From Cordilura impudica (taxonomy: Eukaryota; Arthropoda; Insecta; Diptera; Scathophagidae), in assembly GCA_963682025.1 (NCBI GenBank), contig OY821519.1, forward strand, positions 73,588,314-73,652,313: DNA of 64,000 bases. Reading direction: 5' to 3'. The notes beneath the pieces are model-generated. The model was not told the DNA's origin and ran no database searches. It saw only the letters and a program-made list of their open reading frames with translations. This document shows, one piece after another, positions 35,517 to 48,025 of the stretch; the first letter of the stretch is position 1; every line of letters begins with the position of its first letter. A program made the position numbers and the translations under genes.

Positions 35517-35943
35517 TCACATAGATTTCTTAGCAACTGGAGTTCTTTCACAAAAACTTTAATAAGGGAAAAAGATATTCTGGGATATAATAGCTGAAAT
35601 CTCATATTTTAAGAGCATGTAAGCGGGTTTTCCCGGTGACACCCAGAAAGTTGTTGAACCTCAAAGCATATGTAAAAAATATCCCATTTTAGAGCATTAT
35701 TTTTTTTTTAAATATTTCCAAAACATTCATCTAAACAAAAAATATTTAATTCTATGTTTAAATACCTGAAGAAGACGGTTCCATTATTAAAATTTTACTT
35801 TTAGAAGCCTTAATAAAAAAAATAATCACTTGAAATATCAAAAAATTCACTTTTTACCAGTGCGCGCAAAAATAATAATAATTATTGAACTTTAAGTACA
35901 CACTGCAAATAAAGTAAACAACTTAGAACTTTTATTTTTGCAA

Positions 35944-36990
35944 TTAGTGATGTGGAATTTTATATTTTTTTACCCGGTACCAAATACGGTTGTGAAAGTT
36001 AAAGTTCGTCTTTTGAATTAATCGCCACTTTTGATAGAGTTCGCCCCTCTGTGCCACGACGTATATAAACAACATAAATTGCTGGGCCTTAGAATTAGAA
36101 ATCATCATATTGTTTTGTGCAACACCATTGTGATAATCCAGACAGCAAGGAGGGGAATGTAAGTTCATTTTGTACCTCAAGCAGCCGCATTCGGTTTTGC
36201 CCCACATTGCGGATAACGAGTTTTCCAATGAAACTATCTATACGATCATGACGCATTGCCTGAGGCCGAAACTTTACCCGGATGGTGGTAATCGGAGTTA
36301 ATCATAATCGATTCGCAAACCTCCATTCGGAATTCGACAAAGGCAATGTAATTTCCACGCATTTACCATAGCCGCGTCTATGGCTTCTACGACTTCTTGA
36401 CCCGAATCCTAATTCGATAATTATTTATTGCGTTGTCACAAAGTCTACACCTCCCATGCGATGGTTATATCGATTGACCAAATAAGGCTGATAAATTCTA
36501 ACAATTTTTCGTCACTTTCGATCATACCTCTTCGCGCGGGCCATTGGTGTTATTGCCTAAGAAATTTGATAATAAGGTAAAACCTAAAAAAGGTGAAAAT
36601 AAGTCAATAAAGCATAATCGATAGACAAAATAGCATTGACTTGCAGCATTATCGTTCCAACGCACAACGAGTATGGAATTGTTCGTATTAAAACTAAAGT
36701 CAGATGTCCCGCGAATCTTCTTTCGCATTTCCTTGATATTCATCACGAACAGTTCCCAAAGCGAAAAATCCATCGTGAGATAAACTAGTCATTAGTTTGT
36801 GACTTGCGAAAAAGTTGTCAAACGTAACAGTGTGCTATTTAATTTTATTGAACCTTTCCCAAGATATACATTCTTTTTTTTGGCGCGTATCCCAACGATT
36901 CCCGATTTGACCAAGAAGAACGTGTGTCTTGAGCAAAAAATTTACCTCTCCGACAGTTGTTATAATTAGCTAATATTTCTGTATTCTAAC
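35944..36990 (-). pseudogene. piggyBac-like transposase remnant
   Basis: Minus-strand fragments in several frames follow piggyBac transposase order. From about 36822 there is VTFDNFFASHKLM, then DGFFALGTVRDEYQGNA (the DDE-core region with its DNFF block). Further on is VRWNDNAAS. Near 36480 is YQPYLVNRYNHRMGGVDF, the family's QP...YN..MGGVD motif. Near 36190 is a Cys/His-rich tail (KTECGCLRYKMNL, PCCLDYHNG), as in the C-terminal zinc-binding part. Many stops and frame changes lie between these, so the gene is dead. piggyBac transposases cut and paste at TTAA. The element's ends were not identified securely; GGGTATTTAAATACCC palindromes at 32244-32259 and 37299-37314 are candidates for related sequence. 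Confidence 0.75.
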
Positions 36991-37359
36991 TTTTTTCTGA
37001 TTTTTATCACTTTTTACGTATTTAAAGCACTTATTTGACGTGCACACTACACGATGACCACCACTGATATGATAAACTTTCTTTTGCGTTCGTACACAGT
37101 ATCTTGCTAATTGCGGGGAAGAACACACTTGGTGAAGGAAGGAAAACGTCAAAGCAAAAATGGCATGATGTTTTTGGCGGATATGATAACGGGGAATAAC
37201 GAATATTTACATTTATTAAGTAATAGGGCACATGCAAATTTTGGGCGATGTTTTTTTGGTAAACAAGTCAATCTGAAAGCACCACACCATGGCCTGTTGG
37301 GTATTTAAATACCCATGCTATATCGCAGACTTCCGAACAGATATCAAAAAAATTATTCT

Positions 37360-39165
37360 TTACTTATTTATTTATTTATTTAATTACATTTCCTGTACAA
37401 CAAGATACAGTCTTATATTTAAAGTACAGGAACGTATTGCATTACAAAGAAAACATTTTACAATATAATTAATTATTAACATAACATTTTTAGTATAATA
37501 TAACAATATTGATAAAAAAAATAGACTATTTAAAAAAGTCAAATAAAAAATTTTGAAACTTTTAGCATTGCTGTTTTGTTGTTGACTTAGTGGAAGATTG
37601 TTCCAAAGACGAGCGGCATGTACATAAAACTGCCATTCAGATACTAGGCATAGATGACTTGGAATTACAATATTTCGGTTTCTTGGCGATTGGAAAAATC
37701 GGATTTTGTCAAATATATATTTGGGTGTTTGTCTGTTTGTTATTTTATGCAAAAATGTAAGAGTGCGAATTTTCAACAGATTATCAAGAGAGACCCGTAA
37801 AGATTACTGGAAACAGAGGAAACATGATCAAAACTTCTCAATCCATACACATATCTTATAACATTATTAAACAAGACATTTAGTTTCCTATTACTAACTG
37901 CATCACAGCTTCCAAATAGCTCACACCCATACAACAGTGAAAGTATCAGATACGTCTTGGCAAGTAAGGCCTTTATTCTTAAAGGGGTGAAATACTGTGT
38001 CGACCAGACAGCTCGTAGTTTTGCATAAGTTTGACCAACCAGTGAATTTATATGATCAGTCCATGTCAAATTGCTATTGAAAGTTATCCCTAGATTTTTG
38101 CCGTAGTAACAATTTTGATTTTCTAGCCATTAAAAGCAATGTCTTCAGAAATGGTGGGATTTAAACTTTTTTTTCGTATAACAATGCATTTAGATTTCTG
38201 TGGATTCAAACAGAGTCCGCTAGCATTAGCCCAAAGGTAGATTCTGTTTAATTCGTCATTTAGAAGGGTTATGCCTGAAGCAATATTCTGAACTGGGCTA
38301 CTTAAAGTGAGTTGCACGTCATCTGCGTATAAATGTATCTTGCAATTGGAGAGTTGTTTTGGCAAATCATTTGCGAACAAGGAAAATAAAATTGGACTTA
38401 AAATAGAGCCTTGAGGCACTCCCCTAATAAGGGATAATCTATCTGACCATACACCGTTTACAAATACAGATTGTGTGCGGTTCGAAAGATATGATGATAT
38501 AAGTTTGGTTGCTGTATCCGTAAATTTAAAAAAGTGTTTCAGTTTTCCAAGGAGTATATCATGGTCTACCGTATCGAAGGCCTTAGAATGGTCTAGAAGC
38601 ACTAAAAAGTTTATATTTCCATTTTCCAATCATTGCCGTATGTTCTCACTAGCTTCCACAAGAGCCGTAACGCAGCTATGGCATTGACGAAAACCAGATT
38701 GCGTACTGCAAAGCAAGTTATGTGTATTGACATATGAAACCATTTGTTTATACAACAGTTTTTCCAAGACTTTCGATAGAAAACACAATATGGCTATAGG
38801 TCTGAATTCTCCATTTGACTTAGGTAAGGGCACAATTTTTGCATGTTTCCAGTTTAGCGGGTACATACAAGACATTATAATAGTATTAAACAGATGAGTA
38901 ACATACGGCAAAATCAGGGGTAGAAGTAATCTTATAAATTTTGGGTGTAAGTTATCACTGCCCATTGCATTTGATTTTATTAAGGAGCACATTGAAATAA
39001 CGTCATTTTGAGTTACGCAAGAAAATTGAAAATGTTCGCTGATTAACCTGTTATCTGTATTTAAGGTGTCTGGGGAAAAATTATAATAAGTGGAATTTGC
39101 TTTAATTACAGATGCGTTGGTAAACGTTCTGTTAAGCATATTTGCATCTACTTCTTTATTTCAAC
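37360..39165 (-). pseudogene. Non-LTR retrotransposon remnant: reverse transcriptase and C-terminal part
   Basis: Reading leftward from 39139, the frame includes NAMGSDNLHPKFIRLLLPLI, then PLPKSNGEFRPIAI, then QSGFRQCHSCVTAL. Next come DHSKAFDTVDHDIL, GVPQGSILSPILFSLFANDL, and the catalytic YADD in HLYADDVQL. It closes with AARLWNNLPLS, the WN.LP block typical of the CR1/L2/jockey-like groups. One in-frame TGA separates the first two segments (at about 38633). A TAG and a frameshift follow near 38100, and another frameshift near 37773. The 5' part, including the endonuclease, is missing. On the minus strand the 3' tail is a run of TAAA-type repeats (37360-37385), usual for such LINEs. An RNA-copying enzyme in origin, inactive here. 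Confidence 0.85.
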
Positions 39166-41562
39166 TTCTATGAACTTTCAGGAACACATATCAAAACTTT
39201 ATCAAAAATTTAGAACGTGAATCAATATATGGTCGAACAAAAAGAATAGAAAAATATTTTTTAATTAATCAAAATGTGAGTTGGTATTTCTTATTCAATT
39301 AACTGCTTGCGAAATACTTTGGCTGTTTTTTAACCGATTGCAGTTTTTATTATTTTCCTAGATAGAGAGTCAACTGCAAATTACGATTTATTACGCAATT
39401 TTTAATATTAATTTTTTCGAAACGTATTGTTACACTGAAATTAATATATCAAGGGGGTTTTTCGGTCAAAATTTTCAACTTCATTCCTGGCTGATGTGAA
39501 GATGAATTTTTGATGAAGCATCCACTCTTTTTAAGTAAACAATTATGCTAGTTCTCATAATAAATTTTTGGTTATCACAATCGAATATTGGTTGCAACAA
39601 ATAAATTTCCGTTGCCGCAACCAAATTTTTTTGTTGCTGGAACTCAATCTGTTTTATGAGTACATTTGATTTTAGTGTTACTGTACCAAGAATATAATTT
39701 CTATAATGAGTTAAAATGTATGATGACAATTCAAAAATCGCAGGTATTTGTGGAACAAATCAAGACTAAGTTAAATGTATCTTTTCGAAATTTACTTGAT
39801 ATTGTGTTGAAAATAGAGCTTTTCATTTAATTAGCCAAAGCTCTTAATTAGCAACTTTCCTCAGCTCAGCTCACCAGAAAGAAGCTAATAAACAATACAA
39901 ATATGTTTTGTAGTAAATAAACCAGAACGTTAAATGACCGTTTGTATGCGACGCAATACATACATTCCTCATTTCGTTTTATTTATTTATTTTTCTCTTT
40001 TTTTTTTTGTATTACTATCAGCCATACAAACAAACGTGTGGGCGATAAATCGTGCGTGCAGCACAAACAGACGACAAAATGGTATTAACTACAAGTTAAT
40101 ACTGCAGACAAACAACGTATGCTGGTTGTATGTGTTAAAATATTTAGACGACACTTTCAAATTTTAAATGATAATAATAATAAACATGTTATTCAAAATA
40201 ACATATTAAAATAATTAGATGTCAAAAACTTAGACTGGAGTCATAGCGTGTTCTTAGGGATTTAATTCTGTCACAACTATAAAAAATGTATATGTTTTGC
40301 TGTTATTACCCTTTAAAGAACCACATATTTGTTAGTTATATTTTGTTTGTCCTTTGAACTGTTTCCTTTTATAAACTCATTAAAACCTAGTTAAGATAAT
40401 AGCAGATAATAATACCAATTAATATATTCTATCTTTAACAAATATATCGAACTAATAACTTAATTTTTTGTTTCTACTTAACAATAACAAAAAAATAATA
40501 AGTATATATAATTTTTTCTGTTCCTAACAAGGCGACAAAGTCTTAATTATAAATCTAGTAATAACAGTAAAAAAAAACATCAAGAAGAAAAATCCAGTTA
40601 ATATAGTAAACAAATCATTAGTTCCACAAAAAACAATAATCACACCAATACCAGACAAACTACAAAACAAAAAAAAACAGAAAAAACACTATGAAACAAC
40701 TTTATACAATTAAATAGTCAACTTAACTAGCAAACATGCTCAATTTAACACAAATATTGAAATAAAAAAAAATAATACAAGTAAATTAAAATACAGGTCA
40801 CAAAGGTTAGTAGTTAATTAAGGTAATTTCCAAGTAATTTTCAATTGCATTTGCTAAAGTAGACTTCGCAAAATATAGCGTATTAAAGGTGAAACTTAAC
40901 GATAATAGAGAATGATAGAGTAAATAATAACAGGCGCCAAAAAAAGTGCTTAATAAATATTTGTAGGCCCAGCACCATCAACTGGAAAAGATTTACAACT
41001 TATTGAGACATCAAAAGAAGCTTTTTTTTGTTTAACAAAAATGACAGAAAATAAAACTTTAAAGCTTTAACGTGAGGGAGGTGCAAAAGCAGTAGATATT
41101 ATTTTTGGTTAACACTATTCATACAACTTTTTATTAAAGACTGAAATGTTCAGTTTGAAATTGCCAAAGTTCTGTTTCAACAATCTCAGTAAGCTATACT
41201 ATTTAAGGTTCATATTTGGACTTCTTTCAATTCATTATTAGAAATCTGAATTTTTTTTTTTTTCTGTAATAATTTGTATAAATTTTAGCACAAACTATTA
41301 ACTATTAACATTTGCAAAATTACGAAATTTTTTGATTAAAATCCCTACTCAGGAAATCTAATCTTATTTTGTGAAAATTCACATGCATTATCTCAAGAAG
41401 TCAATATATTAATTTTAAGTTAAAACAAAAAAATATATTTGGAGCAAAACTGACCAAAATAATTTTTTTAAACAAAATATTCTCGAAAAATATTAGACTA
41501 ATCAAAATTTTTCCTGCTTAAAAACAAGAATTTTAATTTTTTTACAAGAACTTTTTGGACAC
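39166..41562. other. Unique AT-rich DNA, no gene recognised
   Basis: No shared repeat family and no convincing frame. Homopolymers and A-rich runs are common around 40560-40760. Confidence 0.4.
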
Positions 41563-41565
41563 AAT

Positions 41566-42404
41566 TGGGCAATTCACAACACGTGTTGTATGTTGTATTT
41601 TGTATTAAATTACACAATACAATCATTTGTTGTGAACAGTCAGTTGTATTTTCATAATGTAAAACGTTTTTTTCAGTAATTATCGACCCAACGAGGAAAG
41701 GTCGCTTCGTCACTTCTGTTAATTCGTAGAAGAGAGCACGTGTCGGTGTTTGCTTTTTGGTCATAACATATACCCTGGAGTTTTAGTTACGTAGCTCTTC
41801 CATTTTATTGTTGTTGTTTGTAGACCAATTTAATAATTTTTTAGTATTTTTTTTATATAAGCTGCTTAGTCGTAGTTTATTAAAACACAGTTTTATATTT
41901 TCGCCAACGTTTCGTCAAACAGTTGTTGACATCTTCAGGGCTAATTTTTTATATTATAATACAAATATACAATAAGTAAAACAATAGAAATTTACACATT
42001 TAAAGATATTTTACCTTAAACTATTTTTCTACGTCAATTCTAATTTAGAATACAAAAAAATTTAAAATGTTTTGGTTGAGACTGAAATACATTCTAAAAA
42101 CGTAAACATTAATTTTTACATAAATAGACCTATCGTTATTTGCATTATTTGTAATTTTTTATTTTATAATTATTTATGCTGTTAAAATTGTATGTATTTG
42201 TTTTTTTCTTTTTCATAAAAACTGGCATTCACTTGGGACTGATATGTTATGATACAATATACAATATTTACTAAACACAGTAAATGAAGTTGTATCGCTG
42301 TATCAGATTTTTCAATGCAAATTACCAATAACAATTTTACACTATTGTAAAGTAATACACGATACAACAGATACAATAATACAACACCTGTTGTGAATTG
42401 CCCA
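41566..42404. mobile_element. Harbinger-like MITE, 839 bp
   Basis: Ends TGGGCAATTCACAAC and GTTGTGAATTGCCCA are perfect inverted matches over 15 bases, and similarity continues inward (GTGTTGTAT). They are flanked by AAT on both sides (41563-41565, 42405-42407), a 3-bp duplication. The TG(G/C)(G/C)C ends and 3-bp duplications parallel the element at 21188-22763. No transposase frame; the interior has nothing recognisable beyond AT-rich DNA. Confidence 0.75.
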
Positions 42405-42482
42405 AATGAGACCAACTATAAACAAAATTTTGATTTTGGAAACAAATTAAATACATATTATCTTTAAAATTACATATATACT

Positions 42483-43582
42483 AGGGTGACAGCGGTTTGT
42501 ATAAAAAAAAATTTTTTTTTCGTCGAATTTAGAGGTGTGCGGGTCGGATTATTGTGACACTGGATCCTTAGTATGCTAAATTTGAGCATTGAGTTCAAAA
42601 TAATTTTTTCAAAAATTTTGATATTAATAATTGCGTTTGAATTAAATTAATTAATAAACCGAAATCTAGAGTAAATCATATTTCTAATAAAGCAAAAAAC
42701 TCTATTATCGGTTCAAAAATAGCCAAGTTATATCAAATTCCCCAGGCAATAAATGCGCCGCAGACCACTTGAATAAGAAAATCAAGCTCACATTCTTAAA
42801 TACATTGAAATAATTTACAACAACATCATTTTTGCATTCTCCTGATCCCAACATGATCTCATGTAAAGTATTTTGCATCTCGTCTATTGTTAAGCTGTTC
42901 TAAATTAATGTCAAAGCGGTACGTATTTTTTAGCACTATTTCAAAATCTCCAAATTTACTTTTTCAAAAATTTTGTTTAAGAAATTAACCGAAATCAACG
43001 ATTCGACCTTAAGCTCTTATTAACAAGATACATCTGATTAAAAATACCAAATATTGTAGGTATCCTGTTTTTAATTTGGTGAGGGCTGCGTTTGTATTTC
43101 AGCGGATTTGAAGAAAAATGTTATTTTTCATATTTTTTCAACTTTTTGGCTGTATCTTTTTGGTGTTTTCATATTTCAAATACCTTTTTTTTCAAAATAT
43201 TATACTATTTGATAAAAGTTCTCAACCTTGTAAATAACGTCAAATTGAAACACTATAAACTGTCCCTCTTTACGGTCAAAGGTCAAATTTAAGGAAATTT
43301 ACATTTTTTTTAAACAAAATATCGAAAAATTATATATTTGTGGAAGGATTTCAGTAAAAGTTGTTGATTATATTTTAATAATTCTAAAAAATAAAAATTG
43401 ATGTCAAATTGACTCATTATGAAAATCTATAAATACTTTCTTCCTCAGAATTTTTTTTTTAATAAAACAAATTTAATGTATTCATAAAATTCCTCAAATT
43501 TTTTATGGAAATATGCAGATTAATTAGTCTTTATATTCAATGCAGTATAAACAAATTTGTATATCGGGGGCTTATATTCAAG
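42483..43582 (+). repeat. Repeat E, uninterrupted copy (+)
   Basis: Starts AGGGTGACAGCGG and follows the full order to GCAGTATAAACAAATTTGTA and TATCGGGGGCTTATATTC. It is the reference that shows where HINE-B interrupts the 5323 copy. It has lost a segment near 43390 that the 5323 copy keeps (AATATTCTGGACATATTTTC). Confidence 0.75.
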
Positions 43583-43730
43583 AAGAGCTTGGTAAAATGT
43601 CGAGAAATATAAAGCAATGAATTATGATTATCGTGTTTTAAACAAGTGCCAAATCAGAAAGACGTTATTAGAAGGTTTTACTCAGTAGCCAAAGAAGGAA
43701 AGAGTAAAGATAAAAGGTAAGCTAAAATAT

Positions 43731-45693
43731 CAGTAGTGCGATTCTGTAAATTTTAACGATCCGACAATTGCAATTTGTATGACAGTTATTGTTGTTTGCA
43801 CTAACGATTAAGCGATTCACTAAGTACACACCTTAAAGACAGACGACAAGTCTATTTTTCTATTTATTTAAATTATAAACCAGTGGCATCTCTGTCGAGA
43901 TATGCGAAAAGCACAAAGAAAAATAGAACAAACAAATCAACTCATGTTTCACAGGTTGATTTTATTCTTTGTTGCGCAAGGTAAGTTAAGTAAAATGCTT
44001 ATTAATTACTTTTAATTTTGTTAACAATTTCTTATATATATCTTTTTTTATATATTCCAAAAGCTCCTCGGCTTAATTGTCTTGGCGGAACAGTGAAGTC
44101 TGTTAAGTAAACATTGTTTTGATATAAGACGTGTTACTAAATTGTTTGTATATAAAAGGTATTGCGGGGCCGGAAAAGTCACACCAGTATAAAACTGCGG
44201 GACCGGAAAAGGCAGCAAGCACCGACTGGGTACAAGCCGATAAGTCGGGACCCAATCATGAAACTAGAAAAGCATGTAGCATATGATTGCCATAATTGGG
44301 TGCGACTACATCTAGGGACATGAGTCAGTAGTTGAAAATGTGCCAATGGATATGGTAAGATGTTCGTAGTGAGGTAAATTTTCATAACTATTATGAGCTT
44401 TAACTGCGTCTTGAAGATGGAGATGAAGAATTCATTTTGGAAATGCGGTCATCCTCAAGTACACATGAAAGACTGAATTATATTTTTATTATTTTAGAAG
44501 ATGTTTATTATACCCAATACCACTATTTGGTTTGGGTATAATGACTTTGTGCTGTTGTTTGTAACTACCAAAAATATTTGACCTAGACCCATCTTTTATT
44601 ATACCGATCGAATCAGAATCACTATCTGATTCGATTTAACGATGTCCGCCCGTCCGTCCGTCCGTCTGTGTGTCCATGTGAAGCTTGTATCAAACTGCAG
44701 GTCGTAAATATGAATATATTTTGACGAAATTTGGTATATAAGCTTTCATCGGCCATAGGAGGAACGCTGTTAAAATTGGTGAGAATCGGTCCATGTTCAG
44801 ACCTAGCTCCCTTACAAATGAACCCTATGAAATTGACTTAAATTGCCATAAGATCCAAATTATCATATAAATTTGAGTCAAATTGGGTATGTGTTTATTA
44901 CATCCATTACTCAGTAGTCCAAAAATGATCCCTATGAGACAACTCTTAGTCATAGGCCCCATATAGAGCTGCTTCCCGATCTTCATTTAAATCTATCAAA
45001 AAAACAAAAATATTGCACTGATTCTTCTCAAATTTTGTTTGTATATATTTTTGCAAAATACGAGAGACCTTACCTAACATGGTCAGGAACGGTCCATTTT
45101 TGGCCTTAATCCCCATATAGATATACCATCCGATATGAACTTTTTCATATCTGCAGCCAAAAAAATTAATAAAAATCCCACTTAAATTTGTTATTTTTGT
45201 TTATTTTTTATATCCAGTTAGTTGGGCCTGAGAGATAGGGTCTCTAAACCATGGTATAGGGCATCGTATAGTCGGTCTAGACCGACTATAATTTCTTACT
45301 TGTTTTTTATTATTATTTTATAATTATTTTTGTTTGTTATTTATTTGAAAATAAAATAATGAATTGAATATGCTACTTAATTTTTTTTATTTATATAAAA
45401 AGTTTTAATTATAAAAGCAAAAATATTTTCATTATGTTATGATTTTTATTTGTGTAAAAAAATTAGTTGTTCTTGGTCGTACTTTGCTGCCTGCATTTCA
45501 ACGTAAAATTTAACTTTTTATCGAATGAATAAGCAACACAAACGCTATTGTCGTTAAGATAACAAAAACAGCTGACATTAACAATAGCGAATGTCGTTTA
45601 AAAATATTAGTGAAAAGAAAATCGTTAATTTTGTTGTTTACTTTTTTAAACGATTCGGTTATCGTTAAAATAAGTTACTTAATCGCTCTACTG
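43731..45693 (+). mobile_element. Repeat C copy carrying a nested HINE-A and an extra segment
   Basis: Begins CAGTAGTGCGATTCTGTAAA and ends TACTTAATCGCTCTACTG, an imperfect inverted match. Outside the insertion it parallels 16489-17087. Between about 43975 and 45335 it holds sequence absent from that copy: a 0.5-kb unrelated stretch (43975-44504), then HINE-A. Confidence 0.65.
44505..45304 (+). mobile_element. HINE-A copy (+), nested in repeat C
   Basis: Complete, from TTATTATACCCAATACCACT to the intact palindrome AGTCGGTCTAGACCGACT and TTTCTTACTTGTT. The GTCC array is at about 44643-44666. Confidence 0.85.
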
Positions 45694-46352
45694 AAGAAAT
45701 ACTGAATTTTGTGGATAAAACTTAAAATAAAAAAATAAAAATAGTGTGCGAGGCAACGAAAAAGTTAAAAAGTTGATATTATCTTATCAGAACGTCCGAA
45801 TGAGAATCTCTTTCTTAACAAAAACCCGTCCAAAATATAAATTCTGATGATTCTGATTTATTATTAATATCAGAAGATGATACTGACCCAAACCTAGATG
45901 ACGACAACTAAAAACCCAGAGGCAAATAAAATCAACTAAAATTGTCGTTAAATCCAGCTGTAACTTTGGCCAACAATGTTAACGTGAGCACCAAAAATTG
46001 CTAACAATTGGCTGGGTTTGAAATAGCCATTGCCACCCCAACAAAAACTGGCATATACAAATTTGTGATAGATCACCTAAACACAAAGAAGAAAGTGAAG
46101 AAGTTTGGTGTCTTCACTTCAATGGGAAAAACATTGGAGAGAAAGAAGTGCAGGTTATAATTATCAGAAACGAGTTTTAAGAAGTATTCAATTTTACTAA
46201 TTGAAATTCTTGCTTTCTTTTAGGAATATGTATATTAGTATTAAAAAATAAAAAAAAACTTTAATTTTATTTCCACAAATTTTGGATAGAAACTAAAATT
46301 ATTTATCTAAATACATTTATTTATTTATAGATTTACAATATTTTAATTATAA

Positions 46353-46721
46353 TCTATAATATTAATAGGCTAGGCGATTTCTTGTGACTGGTGTTTTGTT
46401 CTACCGTTTTATCCCGATTTTGAGCAAGCATATATTATTTGAAAGGTATTTCTTTTTAGCCGTTTTGCAGATTTACAGATTTTTAATTTTTTTTCCCTTT
46501 ATTTTGAGTATATTGTTTTTAAAGTTGCTACTAGCACATACATAAAATTATGCATATGCTATGTGTGTATTATTAAATTTGTTAATGTTTTTTTAAATGA
46601 GTTTGTTATCTTCAGTCACAATAATAATAAACCATAAAAGTGTTGGTTTGTGAATTAACTTGGTTGAAAAATAAAGCTGCCTAGAAATTGCACTCGAATT
46701 TCGAGCGCTGGTATCTGCTAG
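46353..46721 (+). mobile_element. Mini-Helitron (+), 369 bp
   Basis: Starts TCTATAATATTAATAGGC after A. It ends with GCACTCGAATTTCGAGCGC (one stem mismatch), TGGTATCTG and CTAG before T. These satisfy the Helitron 5' TC, hairpin and CTRR rules and show no target duplication. Non-coding. Confidence 0.85.
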
Positions 46722-47018
46722 TATATATAAATGTGTATACATTTTTGAAATTTAAGAAACAAAAAGTCGCCTACAATTTGTTTTACTTATTAGAAGTAGG
46801 TACACAGTAAATCATAAATACCCAATGAAGTAAAATAGATGCTTTTCTTAGGATCCGAATATGATGAAAATTTGGATTATCACCAATGAGTTTATTATGA
46901 ATCCCATAAAGAACGTTTTAACTTGTGTTTATTCTCATTCTCTTCTTCGGAATGGCCATTTTAGGAACCAATTTTTAAATTATTTCATTATCCTTTTATA
47001 ACTGTAAACTTTGAATTA

Positions 47019-47418
47019 TCTATATACTATACGGAAAATTTTTTCTTCCCCTTTTAAGCAAAATGCGGGCACAAAGGTGTGTGAAAGTTGGCACAGTTAT
47101 AGTTCATATGGAGGAGAAGTGCCGATTGATAAAATTTATGTATAATATATGTTAAAAACATATATTAAATTAAATAAAATAAAATATTTTTAATAAATAA
47201 TTTTATATGAGCCTAAAGGTATGCTAATTCACAAAAGATCGAATTTCATTATAATTGTATATTACACGCCCTGTGTTGAATTGTGAATTTCTAAAATTGA
47301 TTAGCATACCTTTAAGATTAATTTTAATAGATTAATAAAATATTGACAGAAAACACTTGATGGAAAAATTAAATTTCTTAGAATTTGTTCTCGAATTTCG
47401 AGTGCTGGGCTATGCTAG
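47019..47418 (+). mobile_element. Mini-Helitron (+), 400 bp
   Basis: Starts TCTATATACTATACGG. It ends CTCGAATTTCGAG, TGCTGGGCTATG and CTAG before T. Same subtype as 19752 and 53614 (shared GTGTGAAAGTTGGCA, CATATGGAGGAGAAG, GATTAGCATACCTTTA). Non-coding. Confidence 0.82.
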
Positions 47419-48025
47419 TATATAATAATTAATTGGAAATTTTTCAATTTCCTTTTTCTATTATTTAAATTGTAATATATTGCTTTTTTTTAATATTAAC
47501 TTTTTATTGACATCTTTGAAAATTGTTACTTCGGAGTTTATGTCCTTTATATTTTCGGTCATAATAATCATTTTAAAAAATCGTCCATCTAAAACAATGC
47601 ACAATATTATCAGGTTACGAATTCGAAAAAACTCAATTTTCATGTGCAGAGTCTATTATCAGGAGTTATCTATATTGGTATGACTTTAATTTGCAATAAA
47701 GCTATTTACATAAAATTCAATTATGAAAGGTCAAAATACCTGTTTTCAATATAAAACTTTAAAAAAAGTGAATTTGACATATAAGGTAAAAAGAAAATCA
47801 AACATAATTGCGGACATATCTCCTACTATAGGGGCTCATCTTACTTGACAGATGCAAAAAACTAACGTTATGCTGGATTCCGTGAAACGAAGGACACGTG
47901 GGCAACGAAATGGCAGAACGCTTAGCCAATCGAGGGACTCGTTGTCCTTTCATCGGTCCGGACTTATTCTGTGGTGTTCCAGTAAGATACATTAGAAAAA
48001 AAAAATCATCAAAAATCGCAGGGAA

